This document shows positions 7,556-14,306 of a stretch of 21,287 bases of DNA, piece after piece. This DNA comes from Candidatus Aciduliprofundum sp. JdFR-45. GTDB lineage: Archaea > Thermoplasmatota > Thermoplasmata > Thermoplasmatales > JdFR-45. Each line of letters starts with the position of its first letter. The first letter of the stretch is position 1. Made by a program: the position numbers and the translations under genes. Where the stretch lies: positions 1 through 21,287 of the forward strand of contig MTNG01000069.1 of the NCBI GenBank assembly GCA_002011395.1. Direction: 5' to 3'. The notes under the pieces were generated by a model. It saw nothing but the letters and a program-made list of their open reading frames with translations, made no database searches and was not told where the DNA came from.

Positions 7556-7615
7556 CGATGACCTCCTGCGGATGGGGGAGGTTCGGCCTCAGAGCATGGT
7601 AGGCCCACCGTGCTT
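7530..7615 (+). other. orphan gene start entering an inverted repeat
   Basis: An ATG at 7530 lies three bases after a strong AGGAGGTGG and opens the frame MSAETLISNDDLLRMGEVRPQ. After about 25 codons it runs into the 15-bp repeat at 7595 and then continues antisense to the RHH gene, where the translation looks unnatural. Either a gene was interrupted here, or the product is very short. If the segment between the inverted repeats flipped, this frame would end after 30 codons. Confidence 0.3.
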
Positions 7616-7780
7616 TTACCGGCCGGCCTCTCCCGCCTCCATTTGCTTTCTTAACTTGAAAAGAGCATATTCTACAGCATGTGAGCGGTTGGCAAATACG
7701 CGATTTTCTATCTGTTTATCCACCCATTCCAAAATTTCAGGAGATAGGGCCACACTCACTTTGACCTTTTGTCTCACCAT
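7616..7780 (-). CDS. ribbon-helix-helix (CopG/Arc-like) regulator
   Basis: 54 residues beginning VRQKVKVSVALSPEILEWVDKQIENRVFANRSHAVEYALFKLRKQ. An N-terminal basic strand KVKVSVAL is followed by two helices separated by the NRSHAVEYAL turn, the RHH plan in which the paired strands of a dimer enter the DNA major groove. I use the ATG at 7780; the TATA-like ATATTAAAAC on the minus strand is about 25-35 nt upstream, so the mRNA would be leaderless. A longer start at 7825 would lie upstream of that TATA box. It is the only minus-strand gene between 6239 and 18619. Confidence 0.8.
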   Translation of the reverse strand: MVRQKVKVSVALSPEILEWVDKQIENRVFANRSHAVEYALFKLRKQMEAGEAGR

Positions 7781-7803
7781 GTCCGACCCATGCCCACCAA
7801 AGG

Positions 7804-7816
7804 GTTTTAATATTCT
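7804..7816. promoter_or_regulatory. A/T box between the RHH gene and the next operon
   Basis: GTTTTAATATTCT-like sequence usable as a TATA element in both directions. On the minus strand it sits at leaderless distance from the RHH start at 7780; on the plus strand it could drive the operon starting at 7867 with a leader of about 35 nt. Confidence 0.45.
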
Positions 7817-7866
7817 TACTACCATGTGCTACTCGCTGCCACTACATGGCAACAGGTGGGCCTACC

Positions 7867-8094
7867 ATGAGAGAGGATATAATCTGGCTGGTAGCGTACT
7901 GGCAGGGGGCGCACGATGCCCTGCTGCGCCTCATGGAGGAGTGCGAACTCGGGGATCAGGGCCTGGCAGAGGTGGAGAAGGTGCTGGACGCCGTTCGCTG
8001 GAGGTTGGAGGAGGCTCAACGAAGGCGCATGCTGGTACTGTGGGGAGGTGTATCATCTGAGCGCGAGGACCGTGGCGTTAGAGGTCCTGCGTGA
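7867..8094 (+). CDS. small helical protein of unknown function
   Basis: 75 residues: REDIIWLVAYWQGAHDALLRLMEECELG, then QGLAEVEKVLDAVRWRLEEAQRRRM, two amphipathic helices that could dimerise; the last 20 residues look disordered. The ATG at 7867 follows GGTGGG at good spacing; an ATG at 7846 would add seven residues. The ribosome-binding site lies inside the right copy of the 15-bp inverted repeat, so an RHH dimer bound there would also block this gene. It overlaps the start of the following large gene. Confidence 0.5.
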   Translation: MREDIIWLVAYWQGAHDALLRLMEECELGDQGLAEVEKVLDAVRWRLEEAQRRRMLVLWGGVSSEREDRGVRGPA

Positions 8095-9628
8095 GTACTC
8101 CGCGCCGGGCAAGCCTCTCAGCACGAAGGAGGTTTACTTCATAGCGAAGCATGAACTGGGGTACCGCACGGTCACGTATGATGCGATTCGTGTGGCGCTT
8201 CTCCGGCTCAGGGGCAGGGGTCCGGTTGAGCGTCCGTACCGTGGTCATTATTTTTTTGTTCCGGAAAAGAACACCCTGCAACCTCCAAGAGAACAAAAGA
8301 GAACACTTTCAGGGGGGTTGCAACCTTTCAGCGGAAGCCGTAAAACGCTGTATGATTTTGAAAATGAAGGTTGCAAAAGAACATGCAACCTTTCCGGGGG
8401 GGAGGTTGCACCTCCCCTGTACGCCCGGTTTTTGAATTATCTCAACTCAATATTCATAAGGTACAGGAAAGTGAGTTATTCCTTCATTCGCCGGTGGCTA
8501 TTGGAACACGGCATGGAGATAAGCGTCGGAACGTTGAAGTCGTATCTGGCCCGTGCGGTTCAGAGGGACAATCTTCTGAAACGTGTTGGGCGCGGGCTCT
8601 ATGTGCTAAACATCTCGCAGGAAGCTTTTGCGCGCGTGGTCAGCATGCGCCTGAGGGGGCTACCCCCAGGGGGGTCGGCCACTTTGGTTGCAACCGCGAG
8701 AGAACATGAGGGGGAGGGTGCAACCTCAAGAGAACACCCGGGAGGTGGTAGGAGTCCTCTGATACGTCCGGATGACTTCTTTGCGCTCACACGCAATCCG
8801 TTCAGGGGTCATGGTAAGGCCGTTCCGCTCCCGGAGGAAGAGGCGGAGAGGGTGATGGCCGAGCTGAGGAAGTTGACGAATCAGTATACGCCGCCCAATC
8901 CCCGGGACCCCGGGATGAACCAGACGTTCACCACCTCGCACTGTAAATACAAGTTTTCTTACAACAGGAAGAAGAGGCTATGGAAGCTTGAGGTCATGCC
9001 GCTTGGGAGGAAGGTTCTTGACGAGTGGTGCAGGCTATTCTCGCCCTCCACGTACGACAGGGTCATAACGGCGGTTACGTCGGAGTGTCCTGAGGACATA
9101 AGGTTGATTCTGCGTTATCTTCCGCGTGAGATCCGGGGTGAGCATGTCACGATTCTGTTCAATTATTCTGACTATGGGGGCGATGTTGAGATCGCAGGTA
9201 CGCCGATGGCGCAGGCGGTGGCGCGTCAGTTCACGCTTGAGGAACTGGAGGAGCTGTACAGGCTGCATGAGGCGAAGCAGAAGGCGAAGGTCATCGTTGG
9301 GATGATGGAGCATGTGAGGGAGAAGACGGACTATTTTATGAGCGTGGAGCAGAAACTCAACACGCTGAGTGCGTTCGTATTTGAGTTGAAACGAGAGCTT
9401 GAGGCGTTGAGGATAGCGAGGGGCGCGGTACCCGCGGATGTTGAGCGTCGTTTAAGGGACATGGAGAGGGAGATAAAGGAGCTGAAGGAGGCTGTTGGAG
9501 GGCTGAAGACGGACATGGAGACGTGGGGCGAGATCATAGATGCGGTGCGAACGATCGCGGAGTATGTGAAGATGAAGGAGAGCGTGGCCGCGGTTCTGGA
9601 GGGCGGAGGGGGTGGCTATTATGCGTAA
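8048..9628 (+). CDS. two-wHTH plus coiled-coil DNA-binding protein
   Basis: About 526 residues. The first winged-helix-like domain is at about 5-72 (ALEVLREYSAPGKPLSTKEVYFIAKHELG ... RGHYFFVPEK). A low-complexity linker (73-123) follows, then a second winged-helix domain (124-190: SYSFIRRWLLEHGMEISVGTLKSYLARAVQRDNLLKRVGRGLYVLN), another linker (198-237), a folded domain (about 240-390) and a long C-terminal coiled coil (about 400-505, heptads in LNTLSAFVFELKRELEALR and VERRLRDMEREIKELKEAVG), ending in a glycine run. The start is uncertain: GTG 8048, CTG 8057 (better spaced from GGGGAGGTG) or GTG 8072. I do not recognise the family; a replication initiator, partition or master regulator would fit. 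The linkers carry the repeated DNA motifs listed separately. Confidence 0.7.
   Translation: MYHLSARTVALEVLREYSAPGKPLSTKEVYFIAKHELGYRTVTYDAIRVALLRLRGRGPVERPYRGHYFFVPEKNTLQPPREQKRTLSGGLQPFSGSRKTLYDFENEGCKRTCNLSGGEVAPPLYARFLNYLNSIFIRYRKVSYSFIRRWLLEHGMEISVGTLKSYLARAVQRDNLLKRVGRGLYVLNISQEAFARVVSMRLRGLPPGGSATLVATAREHEGEGATSREHPGGGRSPLIRPDDFFALTRNPFRGHGKAVPLPEEEAERVMAELRKLTNQYTPPNPRDPGMNQTFTTSHCKYKFSYNRKKRLWKLEVMPLGRKVLDEWCRLFSPSTYDRVITAVTSECPEDIRLILRYLPREIRGEHVTILFNYSDYGGDVEIAGTPMAQAVARQFTLEELEELYRLHEAKQKAKVIVGMMEHVREKTDYFMSVEQKLNTLSAFVFELKRELEALRIARGAVPADVERRLRDMEREIKELKEAVGGLKTDMETWGEIIDAVRTIAEYVKMKESVAAVLEGGGGGYYA
8265..8736. repeat. intragenic iteron-like motif cluster
   Basis: The motif TGCAACC occurs at 8277, 8319, 8384, 8689 and 8719, with the inverse GGTTGCA at 8316, 8369, 8404 and 8686; two sites are full GGTTGCAACC palindromes (8316-8325, 8686-8695). 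AGAGAACA occurs at 8288, 8298, 8699 and 8729, AAAAGAACA at 8265 and 8375. Three units share the form TGCAACC-N3/4-AGAGAACA (8277-8295, 8689-8706, 8719-8736). At 8367-8392 AAGGTTGCA and TGCAACCTT form an inverted pair. The motifs sit only in the two linker-coding stretches. GGGGAGGT/ACCTCCCC (8399-8417) and GGGGG/CCCCC (8655-8667) hairpins lie among them. Confidence 0.75.
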
Positions 9629-9869
9629 GGGTGAGCTGACGCGGGGCCAAGTACGTATTCTCGTTGAGGAGTTTATCCGGCTCCGTCGTCGTCTTTGTCC
9701 GGGATATGATGCGCCCTTTTCCCTTGAGGATCTCTATCTCTATGCGAAGGTTGTGATCGGGCGTGATTTGACGACGAGGGAGAAACAGCGTGTGGCGGGG
9801 TATGTGTCCAAGAGGTATCCAATCTCTCGCGTAAAGGGATCTAGGAAAACCGTCTATGCGGTTTTCTGA
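9621..9869 (+). CDS. hypothetical basic protein, possible DNA-binding
   Basis: 82 residues, rich in Arg and Lys: RKGELTRGQVRILVEEFIRLRRRLCPGYDAPFSLEDLYLYAKVVIGRDLTTREKQRVAGYVSKRYPISRVKGSRKTVYAVF. The layout, helices followed by a short basic strand turn, resembles a small winged-helix fold, but I recognise no family. The ATG at 9621 overlaps the end of the preceding large gene by 8 nt; a GTG at 9612 would add three residues. It closes the regulatory operon upstream of the late promoter. Confidence 0.6.
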   Translation: MRKGELTRGQVRILVEEFIRLRRRLCPGYDAPFSLEDLYLYAKVVIGRDLTTREKQRVAGYVSKRYPISRVKGSRKTVYAVF

Positions 9870-9880
9870 TGGGTCGGATT

Positions 9881-9963
9881 AAGGTTGCATTTTGTGATTT
9901 TAAAATGAACATTGTTCTCTACGGTGTTTCTTTTCAATTTGAAAATTTACACTTCTTATATAC
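9881..9963 (+). promoter_or_regulatory. late promoter with three operator-like sites
   Basis: The gene-free stretch 9870-9993 carries AAGGTTGCA (9881-9889), the dyad GAACA-T-TGTTC extending to TGTTCTCT (9907-9920), a second dyad TTTTCAA-T-TTGAAAA (9931-9945) and the TATA box CTTATATAC (9955-9963), 31 nt before the ATG at 9994. The first two match the motifs AGGTTGCA and AGAGAACA found inside the upstream wHTH gene. This is the obvious promoter of the long membrane-protein operon. Confidence 0.65.
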
Positions 9964-9993
9964 AATGAGATTTTCATATTTTACGGTGATGCC

Positions 9994-12114
9994 ATGGAGA
10001 GGTTTGAGTCCGGAAGGTTGAGGCGATTAGTGCACAGGGAGGTGAACGGGAAGGCTGTTGTGACTGCGACTGTTTTCGCTGTGCTGTTTCTGTCGCTGGT
10101 GGTTGTAGGGCCGGCCGTTGCGCAATCTGTCTGGGACGAGCTGGTGAAGTACGGGATAATTGTGACCGCAGCTGCGAACGGAGCTCTTATCGGAGGGATG
10201 ATTGGAGGGCCGATCGGTGCGGCGGTTGGTGCTATGATAGGTGCGGGTTTAGCGGCTTGGTATGTATTTGGGAGCCAATCGTCAGGTGCCGCATCTATAG
10301 CCGCTCAGAATCTGCAGGAGAATTTCAGCAGGTATCTTATTGGGAATCTATCGTTCGTTATGAAATATGCAAACGACAACAACTACAACATGCTGAACAC
10401 GTACGAGCTGAGTCAATTTTACCATATCCGGAGGGCTGAATATGCGGCGTGGGAGCTTTATCAGCTGCAGTGGCCGAATGTCGGGACTTATGATGCCCAG
10501 TACGTTCTGAGCAGGTCGCAGGTGGCGGAGGGGAGCATAGCGCATGCGTGGTGCGCGGGAGTCGGGTACACGAACATCTTTAACAGCTATTCCACGGTGA
10601 CGGACTACTTTACCGGAGATTACCAGGGCATGAGCGTTGGCATGGCTACGGTCCTTTCATCGGGCACAACGCTTGAGCTGGCGAGGGCCGGATACGGAGA
10701 GTACTTCCTTGTACGTTATGCGCAGGTTCTAAACAAAGACGGGGCGCAATCAGGAATGCTATTCATACCGACGCAGCAGGAGATTGCAGTTTTCGGGCGG
10801 AACGGCGTGGCGTTCAGCAATGTGATACTGTCCTTCACGGACGAGGCGGGCAACGTTATAAAGAACATTACCGTGGGAGACATTCCAGCTGATGGCATAG
10901 TGCTGGTGAATCTGACCAATTACTTCCCCAACCGCGAGGTCGTCTATGCAAACATCGTCCCCAACACGAATGTGTGGGTTTACGGCTTCGCGAGCGGCAT
11001 AAACAGCGCCCCCCATGCGGGCTTCATACCTATAATTTACGACAAGGCGACCGGGACATTCACACACGGATATTTTGTGTATCTGAATAGCGATGCGACT
11101 CTTGACGATCAGGTTGTGACCGTTGTTGCGGGGTCGTCCACCTATCTCACCGGCAACATATACTACAGAGTGTATTACCAAGCGCTACTGGGGGAGGGCT
11201 ACTATCAGACGGGAATTGCCACGGACAGCCTGAGAACGCTTGATGCTATAACCCAGAAGGCCGTCAGTATGATGACGACAGCCAATAACTTCGCCCTTGC
11301 GTATTATAATATGCTTGTTCAGACCGGTACGGATCCGACGACCGAAGTACCTCCACCCCCACCCGATGCTTTCCTGCCGCCCACGGACCTCATAGACAAC
11401 ATGACGTGGGAAGAGATCTATGCGCTGTATCTCGCGTGGCTCCGGGCTCTCTCAGACTGGTTCGCGAATCACACGGGACAGTTACCCTATGTGAATTTCA
11501 CCGTTGAGGGCTTCACGGTGAAGATCGCAGGGATGATACAGAGGTGGAACGGTACAGCCTGGGTGAACCTGACTGCTGCGCCCATACTCTTTGTGCCGTT
11601 TCCGCAGATGAGGGATTTCACCTTTGTCAGCGGCTGGACGCACGTTGTCAATCAATCCATGTTCGTGATAGAACTCGGACCGTGGGATGGTGTCGGGCCG
11701 AATGTCACCACCCCACATATACGATACTGGAACCTGCTGCCTGACCCGAATGCTGTCACGAGAGCGACGGGAGAGTACGACCGTCTGGTGATTTACGCGA
11801 TCTACGTAAACGGCACGGAGGTTAACAACGTGACGATACACATCAAGCAGGTGGAACTTGAGCCGCCGAGCGCCGGAGGTGCGCCTGCCGCCTGGCCCTC
11901 ATTCAGCGATGTAACCGGGGTGGTGATGGACTGGATAGCGCAGCACATGCTGACAACGATCTTCATAGCCGGTGCGGCTCTGACGGCGATAAGCAACAAC
12001 AGGAACAAGTGGGTCATGGTGGTGATTTTCGGAGTTATGGCGTTTGCGGCATACTACTACATAGAGCCGAACCTCGGGAACATAGGAACGGCACTTGGAC
12101 TGGTCGGAGGGTGA
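9994..12114 (+). CDS. large secreted, membrane-anchored structural-type protein
   Basis: 706 residues. A signal or anchor helix lies at about 23-43 ending in AVAQS, then a glycine-zipper hydrophobic stretch (about 52-91, GALIGGMIGGPIGAAVGAMIGAG). A long ectodomain follows with about 13 N-glycosylation sequons and aromatic-rich strands, split by a proline-rich hinge EVPPPPPDAFLPP near residues 452-464. Two C-terminal membrane helices end the protein (about 647-690). No catalytic motif is visible. Such a protein is what one expects for a virion membrane or spike component; a surface-layer or conjugation role is the alternative. It is the first gene of a long operon and follows GGTGATG at 9985. 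Confidence 0.75.
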   Translation: MERFESGRLRRLVHREVNGKAVVTATVFAVLFLSLVVVGPAVAQSVWDELVKYGIIVTAAANGALIGGMIGGPIGAAVGAMIGAGLAAWYVFGSQSSGAASIAAQNLQENFSRYLIGNLSFVMKYANDNNYNMLNTYELSQFYHIRRAEYAAWELYQLQWPNVGTYDAQYVLSRSQVAEGSIAHAWCAGVGYTNIFNSYSTVTDYFTGDYQGMSVGMATVLSSGTTLELARAGYGEYFLVRYAQVLNKDGAQSGMLFIPTQQEIAVFGRNGVAFSNVILSFTDEAGNVIKNITVGDIPADGIVLVNLTNYFPNREVVYANIVPNTNVWVYGFASGINSAPHAGFIPIIYDKATGTFTHGYFVYLNSDATLDDQVVTVVAGSSTYLTGNIYYRVYYQALLGEGYYQTGIATDSLRTLDAITQKAVSMMTTANNFALAYYNMLVQTGTDPTTEVPPPPPDAFLPPTDLIDNMTWEEIYALYLAWLRALSDWFANHTGQLPYVNFTVEGFTVKIAGMIQRWNGTAWVNLTAAPILFVPFPQMRDFTFVSGWTHVVNQSMFVIELGPWDGVGPNVTTPHIRYWNLLPDPNAVTRATGEYDRLVIYAIYVNGTEVNNVTIHIKQVELEPPSAGGAPAAWPSFSDVTGVVMDWIAQHMLTTIFIAGAALTAISNNRNKWVMVVIFGVMAFAAYYYIEPNLGNIGTALGLVGG

Positions 12115-12120
12115 TGCTCT

Positions 12121-12294
12121 GTGGGCGAGCGAACTCGGGGGATTCTACCCCTCCTCGTTCTCATTTTTTCGGTGCTGTACTTCCTGAGCCCGATAGACAT
12201 ACTGCCCGACATTGCCCCGCCGCTGACCTGGGTGGACGACTTCGGGCTGCTCGGTTTTGCCCTTTGGTATTACTTCCGCGGAGGTGATGACTGA
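12121..12294 (+). CDS. DUF1232 (YkvA-like) mini membrane protein
   Basis: 57 residues starting at GTG 12121 after GGAGGGTGATG. The core YFLSPIDILPDIAPPLTWVDD followed by the hydrophobic LLGFALWYYF matches the DUF1232/YkvA signature (Y-x-SPID-x-x-PD ... G/W-x-x-DD). The family is widespread in cellular organisms and has no settled biochemical role. Here it is stripped to the bare motif plus one N-terminal hydrophobic helix (ILPLLVLIFSVLYFL) and sits between two membrane protein genes of the late operon. It ends one base before the next ATG. Confidence 0.75.
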   Translation: MGERTRGILPLLVLIFSVLYFLSPIDILPDIAPPLTWVDDFGLLGFALWYYFRGGDD

Positions 12295-12295
12295 C

Positions 12296-12541
12296 ATGGA
12301 TGGCTTGGCGTGGATAACGTTCCTTGCGGCCACATTCCTGTTCAGCGCTTTCATAGCGATGGTTCTCAAGATAACTCTCGGAAAGTATCTCACGGAGCTC
12401 ACGAACGTCCCCACCTTCTACTGGGCCATCCTACTCAGCGTGGTGATGGTAGCGCTGGAGCTGTCGGGCGCTGTGGATGTGGCCGGGTTCTATGCCTGGT
12501 TTTTCGGGGAGATCTCCAGGCTACTTGGAGGTGGTGCGTAG
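12296..12541 (+). CDS. two-helix membrane protein
   Basis: 81 residues with hydrophobic helices at about 5-27 (AWITFLAATFLFSAFIAMVL) and 41-66 (FYWAILLSVVMVALELSGAVDVAGFYAWFF). The start ATG at 12296 is set by GGAGGTGATG at 12280-12289; the in-frame ATG at 12287 lies inside it. No family recognised. Its small size, two helices and position resemble the small membrane proteins encoded next to spike genes in enveloped archaeal viruses, an analogy only. Confidence 0.65.
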   Translation: MDGLAWITFLAATFLFSAFIAMVLKITLGKYLTELTNVPTFYWAILLSVVMVALELSGAVDVAGFYAWFFGEISRLLGGGA

Positions 12542-12763
12542 ATGGGCAAGCTCTCGGCGGCTATCGGAGCGGCCCTTCTATTCCTTGGGTTCTACCTGTT
12601 TCCCCTCGGCCAGGACAGCGTCACGTGGCTGATCATGGAGTATCTCACGGGCGGCAACTACTGGGAGGCCGTACTGTATCTTTACGGGATTTGTTTCGGG
12701 TTGATCATTCTCGGCCTGTTGCTTTTGAAGGCCGCGGGCAAGAATGTGGAGGTGAGAATGTGA
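12542..12763 (+). CDS. two-helix membrane protein
   Basis: 73 residues with helices at about 4-22 (LSAAIGAALLFLGFYLFPLG) and 44-65 (AVLYLYGICFGLIILGLLLLKA), joined by a short external-looking loop DSVTWLIMEYLTGGNYWE. It begins at the base after the previous stop codon and has GGAGGTGG upstream. It overlaps the next start by 4 nt (ATG-TGA/GTG). No family recognised. It is probably a paired partner of the preceding two-helix protein in the same membrane structure. Confidence 0.65.
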   Translation: MGKLSAAIGAALLFLGFYLFPLGQDSVTWLIMEYLTGGNYWEAVLYLYGICFGLIILGLLLLKAAGKNVEVRM

Positions 12764-13764
12764 AAGGAAAGGGTATAAAGAGAGATGGGGAGCTCAGTCT
12801 CCAGGAAGCGTTCCTTGGCGGGGTGATGGTGGCCCTGGCCATCATCCTGCTCCTGGCGTTTATGTTCCAGGGAGCCGGGGCAGCGGATGCGCAGGTGACC
12901 GACACGGGTCTTGTGTTTGAGGACACGTACTCGGCGAACGGCACGGATGCGTACGTGATACTCAACACCACGGATAGCCACAACATAACGCTGAACCTGA
13001 CATACCGCGGCGGCGAGGGCACGGTGCTGTGGGCGATACTCTTCACATCAAACACCACAACCACGGGTTTCGGAACGCAGACGACAACGAACGATACGAT
13101 CTATGTGCTCTTTGTGGACAACGGTTATTACTACGTTGCCGTGATGGACAGCGCGGTTGTGGAGGGACAGTACAACTTCGGTTTCTGGCGTGTCTGGTGG
13201 GTCACGACGGTTGAGAGCAGAGAGTATGTGAGTTTAGGCCCTGCAAACGAGGGGGACAACATCAGCGTGAGCATCGTGAACAACGACACGGTAACGATCC
13301 GGGTGAACTCTTACAGCTACACGGATAGCCCTCAAGGGGCGGCGTACGCCGAGCCGCACCTTGCCCTCGGGTCGCTGTACGGCGACGCTTACAACGATGC
13401 GATGATCATGATTGATGATGTAGAGTTTAAGAAGTGGAACGCCACGGATAACCTGACCCTTGACATCTATGAGAACTGGACCCTCTACGACGGTCATTAC
13501 TTCGCGGACAATGAGACGCTGATACAGAACGGCACGGAGTGGGGCGTTGTTGTGGTTAAGTCCCCTGCGCGTGTCTACGCGGAGGAGGACTTTATGAACG
13601 CCCCCGCGCAGGCGCCCAGTTACGAGTTCAACCTCTTCGTGGCTATACAGAGCTGGTTCCTTGAGTACTGGTACATTCCGTTTGCCCTGATTGGGTTCAT
13701 GATTTTCGTGGACACGATGATAGACATCCGCGACTACGTCCACGACCGCAGAAAGAAGAGGTGA
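12760..13764 (+). CDS. sequon-rich type I-like membrane glycoprotein (spike candidate)
   Basis: 334 residues from GTG 12760, set by GGAGGTGA at 12748-12755. An N-terminal anchor or signal helix (about 20-42, VMVALAIILLLAFMFQGAGAADA) precedes a beta-rich ectodomain of about 260 residues with 13 N-glycosylation sequons, such as NGT, NIT, NLT, NDT and NWT. A C-terminal membrane helix (about 297-319, YWYIPFALIGFMIFVDTM) and a basic tail ending RRKKR follow. This topology fits an exposed, heavily glycosylated spike. No sequence family recognised. Earlier in-frame starts would run through the preceding genes and are rejected. Confidence 0.75.
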   Translation: MKGKGIKRDGELSLQEAFLGGVMVALAIILLLAFMFQGAGAADAQVTDTGLVFEDTYSANGTDAYVILNTTDSHNITLNLTYRGGEGTVLWAILFTSNTTTTGFGTQTTTNDTIYVLFVDNGYYYVAVMDSAVVEGQYNFGFWRVWWVTTVESREYVSLGPANEGDNISVSIVNNDTVTIRVNSYSYTDSPQGAAYAEPHLALGSLYGDAYNDAMIMIDDVEFKKWNATDNLTLDIYENWTLYDGHYFADNETLIQNGTEWGVVVVKSPARVYAEEDFMNAPAQAPSYEFNLFVAIQSWFLEYWYIPFALIGFMIFVDTMIDIRDYVHDRRKKR

Positions 13765-13770
13765 TGCCCC

Positions 13771-14064
13771 TTGGCCCGCAGGAAAAAGAGTATGTTCTAT
13801 TCACCGCCAAGGAACAAGTGGCTTGGCGATCTGATTGAGATGGACGACCCTGAATCCGCGCGTGCTTCAGCGAGGAAACTGAAGCGGGAGTTCAAACAGA
13901 GCAAGACCCGGGCGAGGAAGGTGAAGATCAAGAGGGCCACGGTCCTGGCCGCCAACAGGGCGAGGGCAGCGGCAAGGAAGCGCAATCTCTCCAGACGTGA
14001 GCGGAAGGAGCTCTTGGAGATAGCCGAGATCTACGAGGCCGCGTACAAGGAGATGGACTTGTGA
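13771..14064 (+). CDS. strongly basic protein, likely nucleic-acid binding
   Basis: 97 residues starting at TTG 13771, placed by GAGGTGATG four bases upstream. About a third of residues are Arg or Lys: SARKLKREFKQSKTRARKVKIKRATVLAANRARAAARKRNLSRRERKELLE. The whole is probably helical, with an acidic C-terminal helix IAEIYEAAYKEMDL. I recognise no family. In the middle of a structural-type operon, such a protein could condense or line the packaged genome, or dock membrane proteins to DNA; this is inferred from charge and context only. Confidence 0.65.
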   Translation: MARRKKSMFYSPPRNKWLGDLIEMDDPESARASARKLKREFKQSKTRARKVKIKRATVLAANRARAAARKRNLSRRERKELLEIAEIYEAAYKEMDL

Positions 14065-14073
14065 GGTGGTCAA

Positions 14074-14193
14074 ATGGGAAGGAGAAAGAAGATAGGACAT
14101 GTGAAACGTGGAAAGGGCACGTTCGTCTGGGTGGACGCGCACGGGGATGTCTGGGAGATGGGGCCCCCGAAGAGGAAGCGGAGGAAGCGGTGA
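14074..14193 (+). CDS. 39-residue basic protein
   Basis: A complete short frame from ATG 14074 with AGGTGG upstream. It reads GRRKKIGHVKRGKGTFVWVDAHGDVWEMGPPKRKRRKR: both ends are Arg/Lys clusters and the middle is a short hydrophobic strand pair (TFVWVDAHGDVWEM). It looks like a small beta-hairpin with basic arms and probably binds DNA or RNA. No known family. It is the second basic protein in a row in this operon. Confidence 0.6.
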   Translation: MGRRKKIGHVKRGKGTFVWVDAHGDVWEMGPPKRKRRKR

Positions 14194-14198
14194 GGGTT

Positions 14199-14306
14199 AT
14201 GCTCCCGCTTTCGGCCCTGCTGGATGACTACTCCCAGGACCTGGCGACCTGGTGGATCCTTCACTCAGGGAGGCGGTGCAGCCGTGGGCAGGAAGGCGAA
14301 CAATGA
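14199..14306 (+). CDS. possible 35-residue peptide
   Basis: ATG 14199 follows GGTGAG and opens the frame LPLSALLDDYSQDLATWWILHSGRRCSRGQEGEQ; an in-frame GTG at 14190 is an alternative. The first half could form an amphipathic helix; the rest is unremarkable. It overlaps the next gene by 23 nt. It may be a real peptide or simply spacer with coding capacity. No function can be proposed. Confidence 0.35.
   Translation: MLPLSALLDDYSQDLATWWILHSGRRCSRGQEGEQ

Larger units (their letters stand above)
7595..7869. repeat. 15-bp perfect inverted repeat flanking an RHH gene
   Basis: CATGGTAGGCCCACC at 7595-7609 is the exact reverse complement of 7855-7869. The pair brackets the minus-strand RHH gene and its promoter. 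Each copy is itself nearly palindromic (GGTRGGCCYACC), so the copies may be two operators for the RHH dimer, one of them overlapping the ribosome-binding site of the gene starting at 7867. They could also be recombination sites of an invertible segment. Confidence 0.7.

Noticed and set aside
12310..12759. 5' extension of the sequon-rich protein frame
   Set aside because: The extension runs through two membrane protein genes in another frame; the GTG at 12760 has a strong Shine-Dalgarno and begins directly before the anchor helix.
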